Assembly (NCBI GenBank): GCA_040880405.1
Contig: JBBDIM010000144.1
Coordinates: 26,999-90,998, forward strand
Length of the DNA stretch: 64,000 nucleotides
Direction: 5' to 3'
DNA from: JBBDIM01 sp040880405
GTDB lineage: Bacteria; Planctomycetota; Planctomycetia; Pirellulales; Pirellulaceae
The number at the start of each line of letters is the position of its first letter. Position 1 is the first letter of the stretch. A program made the translations under genes and the position numbers. Positions 35,125-43,708 of the stretch are shown here, piece by piece. Under the pieces are notes generated by a model that saw only the letters and a list, made by a program, of their open reading frames with translations, searched no databases and was not told where the DNA came from.

Positions 35125-35231
35125 GGTCAGCAGGGCGTATCCGCGAGACCACTGGGAAGTACTTTTCACAGGCGGTCTCTCCCGTTTCCCATTCAAGCCA
35201 TACTACAACCTAATCCTAAAGGTCGTTTCCC

Positions 35232-37481
35232 TTGACAACGCTTGCGGACAGTTTGGTCGCTAGTAGCAGTCGTAGCTTACCGATGAAGGTTCGCCCCGAT
35301 CTGACTTCGCGCAAACATGTCTATCAGGGGAAAGGCTACTGGGTGGTTAAGGAGCCGCTAGGCCTCAACTACTTCCGTTTTCAGGTAGAGGAGTATGCGA
35401 TCCTGCAGATGCTGGATGGCAAGACTTCACTGGAAGAGATTAAGGAACGGTTCGAGCGAGAATTCGCCCCGCAGAAAATTGGTTTCAACGACCTACAGCA
35501 ATTCATCGGTTCATTGCATCGGAGCGGATTAATCACCGCCAATGCCGACGCCCAAGGACGACAACTTAAGACGCGGCGGGACGATCGGAAGCTGAAAGAA
35601 TTGAAGCAGACCTTCTCCAACATCCTGGCGATCCGGTTTAAGGGGATCGATCCGGATTGGCTGCTGAACCGGTTAATCCCTTTTACGGGATGGCTGTTTA
35701 CCATGCCGGCCTTGATTTTTGTCTGCACGTTGGCGCTTTCGGCATTGCTGTTGGTGCTGGTGCAGATGGATGTGTTTCGCTCTCGATTGCCCTCGTTTCA
35801 CGAGTTTTTCGGCCCTTCCAACTGGTTGTTTTTGGGGGCGACCTTGGCGTTGACCAAGGTAATGCACGAGTTCGGACACGGGCTCTCCTGCAAGCGATTC
35901 AAAGGGGAGTGTCACGAGATGGGAGTGATGTTTCTCGTCCTGACGCCCTGTTTGTACTGCAATGTTTCCGATTCTTGGATGTTGCCTAACAAATGGCATC
36001 GGGCCGCGATTGGCGCTGCCGGGATGTATGTCGAGGTTTTCATCGCCTCGATCGCCACCTTCATTTGGTGGTTTAGCGAGCCGGGGTTGCTGAACAATTT
36101 GTGTTTGCAAATCATGTTTGTCAGTTCGGTTAGCACACTGCTTTTCAACGGGAACCCACTGCTGCGGTACGACGGTTACTACATCTTGTCGGACATCATG
36201 GAGGTGCCCAACCTGCGGCAAAAAGCAAGTTCCATCTTGCAGCGGGGGATGGCCAAGTGGTGCCTGGGAATCGAGCAACAGGAAGATCCCTTTCTGCCAC
36301 AGCGGAATCAAGTTGCGTTCGGGCTATATACCATTGCCTCGAATATTTACCGCTGGGTCGTGATGTTCTCGATTCTGATGTTTTTGAACAAAGTGTTCGA
36401 ACCGTATGGCTTGAAGGTGATCGGACAGATGATCGCCCTGATGGGCCTGTATGGTTTGATCGTGATGCCCCTGTGGAAGTTGGGCAAGTTTCTTCATGTT
36501 CCCGGGAGGATGGCACAAGTGAAGCGGAAAAACGTCTTGATTACGGCCGCGGCCGCCGCCGCCATCATCGGAGGTGTTCTGTACATTCCGGTACCGCAGT
36601 GGGTGAAGGCACCGGTCGAAATCCGCCCCGTGAACGCCGAGAATGTGTTTGTGGTGGTCCCTGGCCAACTAGAAGAAATGATGGTCGAACCGGGGCAGAT
36701 GGTCACCGCGGGAACCACGCTGGCGAGGGTCACGAACATCGACTTAATGCTGGAAGTCTCGGAGCTGGAGAGTGAAACGGCTCGGTTGGAGACAGCGCTG
36801 CAAGGGCTCAACTCGCAGCGTTTGCGAGACAAGGAGAATAACGACCTGGAGCAACGGTACCTGGAAATCCGTCAGCAACTCAAGTCGATCCGCGAGCAGT
36901 TGGAGAAGAAACAGGAGCAATTGGTCATGATCAATGTGCCTGCTCCGACTGCCGGAATGATTTATAAGGTTCCGGAACGCAGTACGAGCCAGTCGAAGTC
37001 GCAGGAGCGGTTGCCTGATTGGGCCGGGACGGTATTCGATTCCAAAAACGTGGGGGCCTACCTTTCGTCGAGCGACGTGCTGTGTCAGATTGGAGATCCT
37101 CGCGAGATGGAGGCGATCCTGTATATCAACCAGGACGATGTCGAGTTGGTCGTCATGGATCAGCCGGTGGAAATCAAGTTGGAAGGATTTCCCGGTGAGC
37201 TGTTCCAAGGACGGATCCACGAGATGGGAAGCAAGCAAGTCGAGTTTGTCCCGCCCGGCATTACGAATCAACGAGGCGGCGACTTGGTGGCGATCACCGA
37301 TCCCGAGTCGGGGAGAATGAAACCGCAAAGCGCAACCTTCCCCGCGCAAGTCCCCTTGGGCGCGGAAGAAACGCGTCTCCTGTCCGGGATGCGGGGCCGA
37401 GCGAAGATTTACGTCGAGTGGCAACCACTGGGGGTTCGCATCTGGCGGTACGTCTCGCGGACCTTCCATTTCCACCTGTAA
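35232..37481 (+). CDS. PqqD-like / M50 metalloprotease / HlyD fusion protein
   Basis: A 749-residue fusion. Residues of about 30-105 form a PqqD-like winged-helix domain (YWVVKEPLGLNYFRF, EEYAILQMLDGKTSLEEI). A multi-helix M50 membrane protease domain follows, with HEFGH at 212-216 and the second zinc motif NPLLRYDGYY at 308-317 (Asp314 as ligand). After further helices and a transmembrane segment around 434-456 comes an HlyD-type adaptor with lipoyl halves (VVPGQLEEMMVEPGQMV, VPAPTAGMIYKVP) around a coiled coil. Site-2 proteases cut substrates in the membrane, and PqqD-type domains bind leader peptides; together they suggest recognition, cleavage and export of a client. TTG at 35232 is taken as start because TLADSLV is a usual beginning for such proteins. 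Confidence 0.92.
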   Translation: MTTLADSLVASSSRSLPMKVRPDLTSRKHVYQGKGYWVVKEPLGLNYFRFQVEEYAILQMLDGKTSLEEIKERFEREFAPQKIGFNDLQQFIGSLHRSGLITANADAQGRQLKTRRDDRKLKELKQTFSNILAIRFKGIDPDWLLNRLIPFTGWLFTMPALIFVCTLALSALLLVLVQMDVFRSRLPSFHEFFGPSNWLFLGATLALTKVMHEFGHGLSCKRFKGECHEMGVMFLVLTPCLYCNVSDSWMLPNKWHRAAIGAAGMYVEVFIASIATFIWWFSEPGLLNNLCLQIMFVSSVSTLLFNGNPLLRYDGYYILSDIMEVPNLRQKASSILQRGMAKWCLGIEQQEDPFLPQRNQVAFGLYTIASNIYRWVVMFSILMFLNKVFEPYGLKVIGQMIALMGLYGLIVMPLWKLGKFLHVPGRMAQVKRKNVLITAAAAAAIIGGVLYIPVPQWVKAPVEIRPVNAENVFVVVPGQLEEMMVEPGQMVTAGTTLARVTNIDLMLEVSELESETARLETALQGLNSQRLRDKENNDLEQRYLEIRQQLKSIREQLEKKQEQLVMINVPAPTAGMIYKVPERSTSQSKSQERLPDWAGTVFDSKNVGAYLSSSDVLCQIGDPREMEAILYINQDDVELVVMDQPVEIKLEGFPGELFQGRIHEMGSKQVEFVPPGITNQRGGDLVAITDPESGRMKPQSATFPAQVPLGAEETRLLSGMRGRAKIYVEWQPLGVRIWRYVSRTFHFHL

Positions 37482-37678
37482 GAATGGGGAAGATCGAGTT
37501 CCGAGGGGAAACTCGGTCGAGAAGCGGAAAACGACAAGTTTGCCGATTGTACGGATCAGCCCAACCTTGGCGAGACGCTGTTTGGCCAGACCCCTTCATT
37601 TCGCCGGGGTGGGTTGCAAAATAGTAGGTAAACTACTACATACGAGTGCTAACCATTTTCCATTTGAGGAGTTCCTTT

Positions 37679-38023
37679 ATGTCCGACGCCCCTGAAGAAA
37701 AATCGCCCGCCAACCCGCAGCAACGGCAACAGGTCGAGCTCGATGAAACGGGTGCCATGGCGTTTTACGCGAATTTTTGCCGGGTGACCGGTACACCGGA
37801 AGAGCTGATTATCGACTTCGGGCTGAACACACAGCCGATGGTCGCGAATCACGACAAGATCAAGGTCAATCAGCGTATCATTCTGAACTACTACACCGCC
37901 AAGCGGATGCTGGCCGCCTTGCACATGTCGGTGCAACGGCACGAAGCGGCATTCGGGACGCTCGAAACCGATATCCAGAAGCGCGTCCTTCCGTCGGCCC
38001 AGCGGCCGGCTCAGCAGTCGTAA
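37679..38023 (+). CDS. DUF3467 protein
   Basis: A 114-residue protein of the DUF3467 family: QVELDETGAMAFYANFCRVTG, then PEELIIDFGLN, then INYYTAKRMLAALHMS-like sequence (LNYYTAKRMLAALHMSVQ). The fold is probably a small beta/alpha domain without known catalytic residues; the function is unknown. The ATG at 37679 follows TTGAGGAG. It ends the run of export genes, 197 bases after the M50-HlyD gene, and a terminator hairpin follows. The link to export is by position only. Confidence 0.9.
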   Translation: MSDAPEEKSPANPQQRQQVELDETGAMAFYANFCRVTGTPEELIIDFGLNTQPMVANHDKIKVNQRIILNYYTAKRMLAALHMSVQRHEAAFGTLETDIQKRVLPSAQRPAQQS

Positions 38024-38448
38024 GACGCTCTGGCGTCCTGTCGACCGACGCTCTTAGCTGATTCACAAGCGACCGCTCCCCTGGTGGGGGGTGGTCGCTT
38101 TCTTTATGCCATCCTAGGCAATTTTGGGAACTTGGCACGCGTGATAGCTATCGTAAGTTCCAGGACGACTTGGTTGCCGCTGGGGGCGAAATGCGCTTTG
38201 ACATCCGCTCCCCTCGGTTTTCGGCCGTTCTGACGAACTTGCGGGGATGCTAACTTGAATCGATTGTAGGGGCTGTGACCTGGAAAATCCGGCGGAATGT
38301 CCCCGCCGCGTTTTGACCGGTTTTCATGGCCCAATTACGATGAATTAGATCGACCTGCCAGGGGTGAGTTGTCGTTCCCTGGCCGGGCGCTCGGGCATTT
38401 AGCGCTCGATCCTCGCTGCTCAAGTCCTTTTGCCGAAGTAAATAGCCA
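38024..38448. other. Intergenic region with terminator, upstream of the Trx-cyclophilin surface protein
   Basis: About 425 bases. AAGCGACC at 38067-38074 pairs with GGTCGCTT at 38093-38100, followed by TCTTTAT, a terminator for the export genes. Downstream, TTGGCACGCGTGATAGC at 38134-38150 resembles a sigma-54 site in its -24 part, but the -12 part is wrong. The promoter of the following gene was not identified. No gene is seen. Confidence 0.5.
38067..38106 (+). terminator. Hairpin terminator after the DUF3467 gene
   Basis: An 8-bp outer stem (AAGCGACC/GGTCGCTT) continues inward through C-rich and G-rich stretches with a small bulge. It is followed by TCTTTAT. It ends the SecA/HlyD/M50/DUF3467 set and separates it from the surface-protein gene at 38449. 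Confidence 0.75.
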
Positions 38449-41400
38449 ATGACCGTGGCAGAATTGCTCGCGTTTCAAACCTTGCTATCCAATCCCTCCG
38501 CAGTTGAGTTGGCGTTGCTTTTCTCAAGCTTGGTCATGATCGGGATGATGATGGTGTGGACCCGCGCGGTCTCATCCCGTCTACAGCCAAGGATGGCCAA
38601 GTCGCGCGTCAAAACGCATGTCGGCCACATGGAGCAGCTAGAGCATCGCCAACTGCTTGATGCGGGGATGGCGGGTGAAATGCAAATGCTGGAGGGAGAG
38701 TCGATCGTCATCAACGACCAAGTGTACGAGAACGTCGATATGATTGCCTTAGCTAAGGCGATCGCGGCCACCGGAGCCAAGTACTATGGGGCAGCTTGGT
38801 GCGGCACCTGTACGGCACAGAAGCAATTGTTTGGCGATGGGGGCAAGTACCTTCCCTTTATCGATGTGACCAACCCCGACCGAACACTGAATCAGATCGG
38901 TGAGGACAATAACATCCAGCAGTTTCCGACCTGGGTGTTTCCCGACGAGGAGCGGCATGTGGGCTTGCTCTCGATTGAGGCATTGGTCGATCGACTCGAC
39001 ATCACCGACATCCCCACTGGGACCGATCCCTACCTGACGGAGATCGGGGATGTCGAGGCTTACGCTGGCGAGGCGATCTATGTTCCGCTCGACGGCTACA
39101 CACCCACGGGAGAACCGTTGACCTACACGGTCACCACCTCCTCCGGCCATGCCGAAACCACGGTATTACAGCAAAACCGCAGCCTAAGAATCACGATGGC
39201 GGGCTACGGCGTGATGGAATTTCAACTGTTCGAGGACCTCGCACCACGAGTCACCAACCGGATAATTCAACTGGCTGAGAGTGGCTTTTATGATGGCCTC
39301 ACGTTCCACCGGATTCTTGAGGATTTCATGATCCAAGGTGGCGATCCTAATGGCAATGGAACCGGCGGTTCGAGCCTTGGCCAATTCGCTGATCAATACC
39401 ATCCCGACCTGCGGCACAACACCCCCGGGATGTTATCGATGGCTAAGTCTTTCGACGACACGAATAATTCGCAGTTCTTTATTACCCAGACTCCGCAGCG
39501 GCCACTTGACTTTCAGCACTCCGTCTTCGGCGTGATGACCAAGGGGCATAAAGTCCTCGACGCCATTGCCGAGATCGCGGTCGTCGATGATCCCGCAAAT
39601 GGCATCAAGCCCGAAGATGGTGTGCCGTTTACCGCGGTGACGATGTCGAAGGTCGAGGTATTCCAGGATACCGACAACGCCGTCTTGAAGCTAAAATCCC
39701 TGCCTGGCATCACCGCGGATGATACGGTAACGGTCACTGTTTCCGACCCGGACGGTAATACAACCCAGCGGACATTCAACGTCAGCTTTGAACCCGCGCC
39801 GCAAAATAGCAATCCGTTTTTGAACTACGTACCGGACATTGTATTACCGGTGGGTGGTACCGCTCAATTCCAACTCTCGACGACGAACGTCCATAACGCG
39901 ACTCTGCACTACTTCGATCACGCCCGCTTGAATCAGGGATCGGTTCCCGCCTCAACCGGCATTGCGGCACCCCCGGCTGGCTTTACCTATTCCGTGAATC
40001 CAACCACTGGGTTGTTACAGGTCGAAACCGATTCCGAATTGACGGGGTCGTTTTACATTGTGGTTGGGGTGGCTGGGACGGCAACGCCTTCCACGGGCCA
40101 AGTGGACTACCAATTTATCAGAATGACGATTGGCGAAAGTCCAGTGCTCAATGATTTTATTCGGGGCATGGATGAAGACGCTACCACCACCTTCAATCCG
40201 ACCACCAACGATACCGCGCCCGGTTCCTCCATTTCGGCGAACAGTGTTCGGTTGACCTCCTTGCCGGAGGTGGGTACGGCTCAGGTGAATTCCGCCACCG
40301 GCCAGATCACTTACAAGCCACCGCAGGATTATTTTGGGACCGTAACCTTTGATTACGTCGCGACCAACGCCCTGGGACTCGCGGGAACGCCCGCCACAAT
40401 TACGATTGTCGTTTCGCCGGTAAACGACTCTTCCACGGCATACGATGATATCTTCCAGGCCGACCGGAACACGGCCGCGATGTTGGATGTCCTTCGCAAC
40501 GATGACAAAGGGGCCGACAACGAAGCGGACGATCCGGTGACGATCCAGGTCCTCGCCACCTCTCAGGCGGGCGGGCAACTTGCGGTAGTTGACGGAAAGG
40601 TTCAGTACACACCCCCTTCGGGCTTCGTGGGGACGGATACCTTTACCTACACCCTCGACGATAATGGCCTGACCTCGGACGCGACCGTCACCATCGAAGT
40701 GCAGGAACGGGCGGCTTTTGCTATTTCGATCACCGATCAACCCTCCTCGGTTGATCCCCAGGGACAGCGGTCGGCCCTGCCCCAGAGCCTGGAGTGGGTC
40801 GACGAATGGTCCGGCTTTTGGGTTGAGGTGTGGGCCTCTTCCGACTCCGTAGCGCAAAACGGTGTCTCGGCCGCCGCGGCGACACTTTCGTTCGATCCCG
40901 CGATGTTCGAAGTTGATTCTTATCAACTGGGTGGTTCGTTCACGGACGAGGGATCGTCGTTCGATAACGCAACTGGCACCTTTACTCTCTCCGGTTCGGC
41001 GTCCGCGAGCAATCTCGGCCATAACTCACGCGTCTTGCTGGGACGGGTACTGTTTAAACCGGCTTCCGAAGGCCCCGGTATTTCCGCTCCCCTAGTGGGA
41101 GAGAGTCTGGGAGTTCAGGTCGATCAGTTTTTGAGTATTGACTCGGTATCGTTGACCGCCAACGGGACGACCGTTGATGAGCCGACCACCAACGCGATGC
41201 CCCCCACGCGGTTTATTCCGGTCGTATACGACTTGAACAATGATGGACGGATCGGACTGGAAGATGTCGCTAAGTTCATCGCCAGTCAAGGGAATCCGCA
41301 GCCCGGTTCCGGAGCCTCGTTCATCGATTTCACAGGATCCGGGAGCGTCAACATGGACGACTTTCGGCAACTGGTCCGGTTCTATGGGGCAACTCGTGGC

Positions 41401-41961
41401 GGCGATGAAGCGATGGGGTACTCGCACGGTTTGATCGCCATGGCGATGACCGATGCGATGACCGCCTCAATGTTCCACGTGAGCACCGTGACGCCACCTC
41501 CCGTGGATCATACTTTGTTCCTCGACGCGGCCAGCAAGATCCTAGAGAACCTCAATCAGCCAGAGGATGGTTCACTGGCATCAACTCCGTTGACCATTAA
41601 GATTGTCGACTTGCCGGGTGGGCAACTGGCCCGGACGCAGGGGAGCGTGATTGAGATCGACTATAACGCGGCGGGACATGGTTGGTTTTTTGATGCCACT
41701 CCAACGCAGCCTGAGGCGTTTTCCTTGGATACCGCCACCGGCCGTTATCAGGCTCACGCCGAAGGGCCGGCCGCCGGTCTCATCGATTTCACCACGGTGC
41801 TGCTGCATGAACTGGGCCATCTCACAGGCGAGCGGCATAGCGACTCCGGCCTGATGTCTCCCTATCTGGCTCCTGGTGAACGGTTGGTAACCGAAGATGA
41901 TTTCAACTTCGCGGCGATCGTTAACTTGATCGCCATCGATAGCTACTTCGCTGACTTCTAA
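38449..41961 (+). CDS. LEPR-XLL-type fusion protein: thioredoxin, cyclophilin, Ig-like, cohesin-like, dockerin-like and matrixin-like domains (1170 aa)
   Basis: A protein of unusual architecture. A hydrophobic segment at about residues 18-38 precedes LEHRQLLDA at 64-72. A thioredoxin-fold domain follows with the redox motif CGTC at 118-121 (YYGAAWCGTCTAQKQLFG, like VKOR-linked thioredoxins). Residues of about 245-395 are a cyclophilin with the conserved FHRILEDFMIQGGD and SQFFIT segments, so the catalytic Arg, Phe, Met and Gln are present. Ig/cadherin-like domains come next, then a cohesin-like domain at about 765-890 (LEWVDEWSGFWVEVW) and a dockerin-like module at about 923-985. A C-terminal matrixin-type domain has HELGHLTGERH at 1120-1130, a complete HExxHxxGxxH motif, with LMSP as Met-turn. 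Folding and proteolytic activities are thus joined in one surface protein. Confidence 0.92.
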   Translation: MTVAELLAFQTLLSNPSAVELALLFSSLVMIGMMMVWTRAVSSRLQPRMAKSRVKTHVGHMEQLEHRQLLDAGMAGEMQMLEGESIVINDQVYENVDMIALAKAIAATGAKYYGAAWCGTCTAQKQLFGDGGKYLPFIDVTNPDRTLNQIGEDNNIQQFPTWVFPDEERHVGLLSIEALVDRLDITDIPTGTDPYLTEIGDVEAYAGEAIYVPLDGYTPTGEPLTYTVTTSSGHAETTVLQQNRSLRITMAGYGVMEFQLFEDLAPRVTNRIIQLAESGFYDGLTFHRILEDFMIQGGDPNGNGTGGSSLGQFADQYHPDLRHNTPGMLSMAKSFDDTNNSQFFITQTPQRPLDFQHSVFGVMTKGHKVLDAIAEIAVVDDPANGIKPEDGVPFTAVTMSKVEVFQDTDNAVLKLKSLPGITADDTVTVTVSDPDGNTTQRTFNVSFEPAPQNSNPFLNYVPDIVLPVGGTAQFQLSTTNVHNATLHYFDHARLNQGSVPASTGIAAPPAGFTYSVNPTTGLLQVETDSELTGSFYIVVGVAGTATPSTGQVDYQFIRMTIGESPVLNDFIRGMDEDATTTFNPTTNDTAPGSSISANSVRLTSLPEVGTAQVNSATGQITYKPPQDYFGTVTFDYVATNALGLAGTPATITIVVSPVNDSSTAYDDIFQADRNTAAMLDVLRNDDKGADNEADDPVTIQVLATSQAGGQLAVVDGKVQYTPPSGFVGTDTFTYTLDDNGLTSDATVTIEVQERAAFAISITDQPSSVDPQGQRSALPQSLEWVDEWSGFWVEVWASSDSVAQNGVSAAAATLSFDPAMFEVDSYQLGGSFTDEGSSFDNATGTFTLSGSASASNLGHNSRVLLGRVLFKPASEGPGISAPLVGESLGVQVDQFLSIDSVSLTANGTTVDEPTTNAMPPTRFIPVVYDLNNDGRIGLEDVAKFIASQGNPQPGSGASFIDFTGSGSVNMDDFRQLVRFYGATRGGDEAMGYSHGLIAMAMTDAMTASMFHVSTVTPPPVDHTLFLDAASKILENLNQPEDGSLASTPLTIKIVDLPGGQLARTQGSVIEIDYNAAGHGWFFDATPTQPEAFSLDTATGRYQAHAEGPAAGLIDFTTVLLHELGHLTGERHSDSGLMSPYLAPGERLVTEDDFNFAAIVNLIAIDSYFADF

Positions 41962-41986
41962 TCTCGGTGGCTCGGTCCGGCGCATG

Positions 41987-42020
41987 AAAAAATCCCGCCA
42001 CACGAAGGTGACGGGATTTT
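41987..42020. terminator. Hairpin terminator between convergent genes
   Basis: AAAATCCCGCCAC (ending 42001) pairs with GTGACGGGATTTT (42008-42020) with one mismatch around a 6-base loop; A- and T-runs lie on both sides. It serves the 1170-residue protein gene and, from the other strand, the convergent BBP2 gene. Confidence 0.85.
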
Positions 42021-42086
42021 GTGGGTTGGAACCTGAAGTTCCCGGTGTGATGCCAATGAATCCCCCCGGTTCACTCGCAGCCGGGA

Positions 42087-43499
42087 TCAAAACATCAGGA
42101 TGGCATCCAACCCGATCGTAAACTGATTGTTGGCGTCGCCGCCGCGGAAGGCGTTGAAGTCGCCAAAGGCCTCCAGGTCGGCCCAGTCCCAACGCATTTC
42201 GGGACGGACGATCAACCACGACTCGGGATGCCAGTTGGCACCCAGCGTCGCGGAGTAGTAGTTACCGCCATCGACGATATTCTCATTTGAGAGGCCAAAC
42301 ACCCGGGCGTTGTCCTGATCGCTGAACCACTCAAAACGGAGGCCATAATCAAGACAGGGGTTTTGGGTGTAGTAAAGGTAATGGGCCAGACCATACCAAG
42401 TGGCACTGCCTAGCTCGTCATCCGTCGTCACGCGTGCATTTTGCTCGACACCCAGATTGTGGCTCAGCACGTAAGTGAAACAGTTGTTCAGTTTTTGCTG
42501 GAACACGAGGCTATAAGCGGTGCGGTTGTTCTCCCCCTCGGGGTCTTCATTTCCGGTATGGAGGGTGAATCCGAGTTTCGTCGCTTCGTGGGGGCTAACC
42601 CACTGGAATCCACCCAAGAAGCCCGCTTGGCCGTTGGGTTGCTCCCAGGTATCCCAACCCCGTGTCATCCCGCCGAACCAAGTCATGCAGGGAGAACTGT
42701 CCCAACTTGCCAAGATTCCGGTGTGGGTAAACGGTTCGCCATATTCTCGGGCGTAAGATCGTGAGTAGAAAAAGTTCTCAGGAGCCATCGCCGATTCGTA
42801 GCCCATCGGAGAGTAAAAATGTCCCGCTTTGACACGAACGCCATTGAGAATCGGTACGTTCATTTCGACGTAAGCTTGCGGCATGGCCAAGCCATATAGG
42901 CTGGCATCGCCGAATCGAGCGTCGTCGGGGCTGTTCCAGCGGGGTGAGCCATCGGTGTTGGTCTCCAGTCCCAGTGATTGCACCCAGTAGTGGTCGGTAC
43001 CATACAGCAGGTCGACCCGACCACCGATGTCCCAGCAGCAGGGATCGGTCACGACGTTCCGCCCGGCCGCCAGATACAACTGGTTCAACATGTACTCATT
43101 GGCTTGGTCGTTGAACTTGAGCGGCCCATTGATCCCGCTGTCTCCATTATTCGGGTTGCCGGTGAAACCCTGCGCAAGCCAGCCCTTGATGAAGAACTGA
43201 TCGTCAGGACAGCAGCCCAGCATTGGGGTACAGGGGTCGCAGCCGAGCAGCCCGCCGCCGCAATTTGGTGCCCCCATACTCTGGTGCGGAACTCCCATAC
43301 CGGGATGCATGGGTGGCCCGGACTCGTAGAGCACCGACTCCTGCGGAACCGGCTCATAAGCCACCGGCTGAATGGGCTCTCGGCGAAGGGTCGGTTGCTG
43401 TTGAGCCAGCAACTCGTGCGTTGAGGAAAGGATCGCCAAGCAAGCGGTCACCAGCAAGCTGGCCCGCCATGGTCGGAATCGTGGTTTGCGCTGCGTCAT
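42087..43499 (-). CDS. BBP2-family (OmpL-like) outer membrane beta-barrel protein, copy 1
   Basis: A 470-residue exported protein starting MTQRKPRFRPWRASLLVTAC, with a signal peptide ending near LLAQQQ. A Pro/Gly/Cys-rich linker follows, including CGGGLLGCDPCTPMLGCC. The barrel begins FFIKGWLAQGFTGNPNN, a start typical of putative beta-barrel porin-2 (OmpL-like) proteins, and continues through amphipathic strands (VRVKAGHFYSPMGYESAMAP, LDYGLRFEWFSDQDNARVFG) to a final strand ending GLDAILMF with C-terminal Phe. The next gene upstream encodes a close paralogue. It probably forms an outer membrane channel; the substrate is unknown. Confidence 0.92.
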   Translation of the reverse strand: MTQRKPRFRPWRASLLVTACLAILSSTHELLAQQQPTLRREPIQPVAYEPVPQESVLYESGPPMHPGMGVPHQSMGAPNCGGGLLGCDPCTPMLGCCPDDQFFIKGWLAQGFTGNPNNGDSGINGPLKFNDQANEYMLNQLYLAAGRNVVTDPCCWDIGGRVDLLYGTDHYWVQSLGLETNTDGSPRWNSPDDARFGDASLYGLAMPQAYVEMNVPILNGVRVKAGHFYSPMGYESAMAPENFFYSRSYAREYGEPFTHTGILASWDSSPCMTWFGGMTRGWDTWEQPNGQAGFLGGFQWVSPHEATKLGFTLHTGNEDPEGENNRTAYSLVFQQKLNNCFTYVLSHNLGVEQNARVTTDDELGSATWYGLAHYLYYTQNPCLDYGLRFEWFSDQDNARVFGLSNENIVDGGNYYSATLGANWHPESWLIVRPEMRWDWADLEAFGDFNAFRGGDANNQFTIGLDAILMF

Positions 43500-43708
43500 C
43501 GCAAGTTTGCCATATCTCTGGGGGGGAGGTGGATACATACCGATGCGTCAAGCGGCCGCGCTCACTTGTCGCATCGTTAGTATCGGTCACGCCCTCTCGT
43601 CCGGATTAGGTAAACTTTAACGATTGCGCGAGTCGAGTGAATAATCGCCAGCGGTGCGGTGCTATCGGCGGATGGCGATAGCACCGCTATCGCGCGTTTG
43701 CCGAGTGG

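Noticed and set aside
38134..38150. Second sigma-54 promoter upstream of the 1170-residue gene
   Set aside because: The -24 part fits (TTGGCACG) but the -12 part is ATAGC instead of TTGCA, and the distance to the gene is about 300 bases.
40015..41022. Antisense open frame of 335 codons
   Set aside because: It lies inside the 1170-residue gene, where the sense frame encodes the Ig-like and cohesin-like domains.
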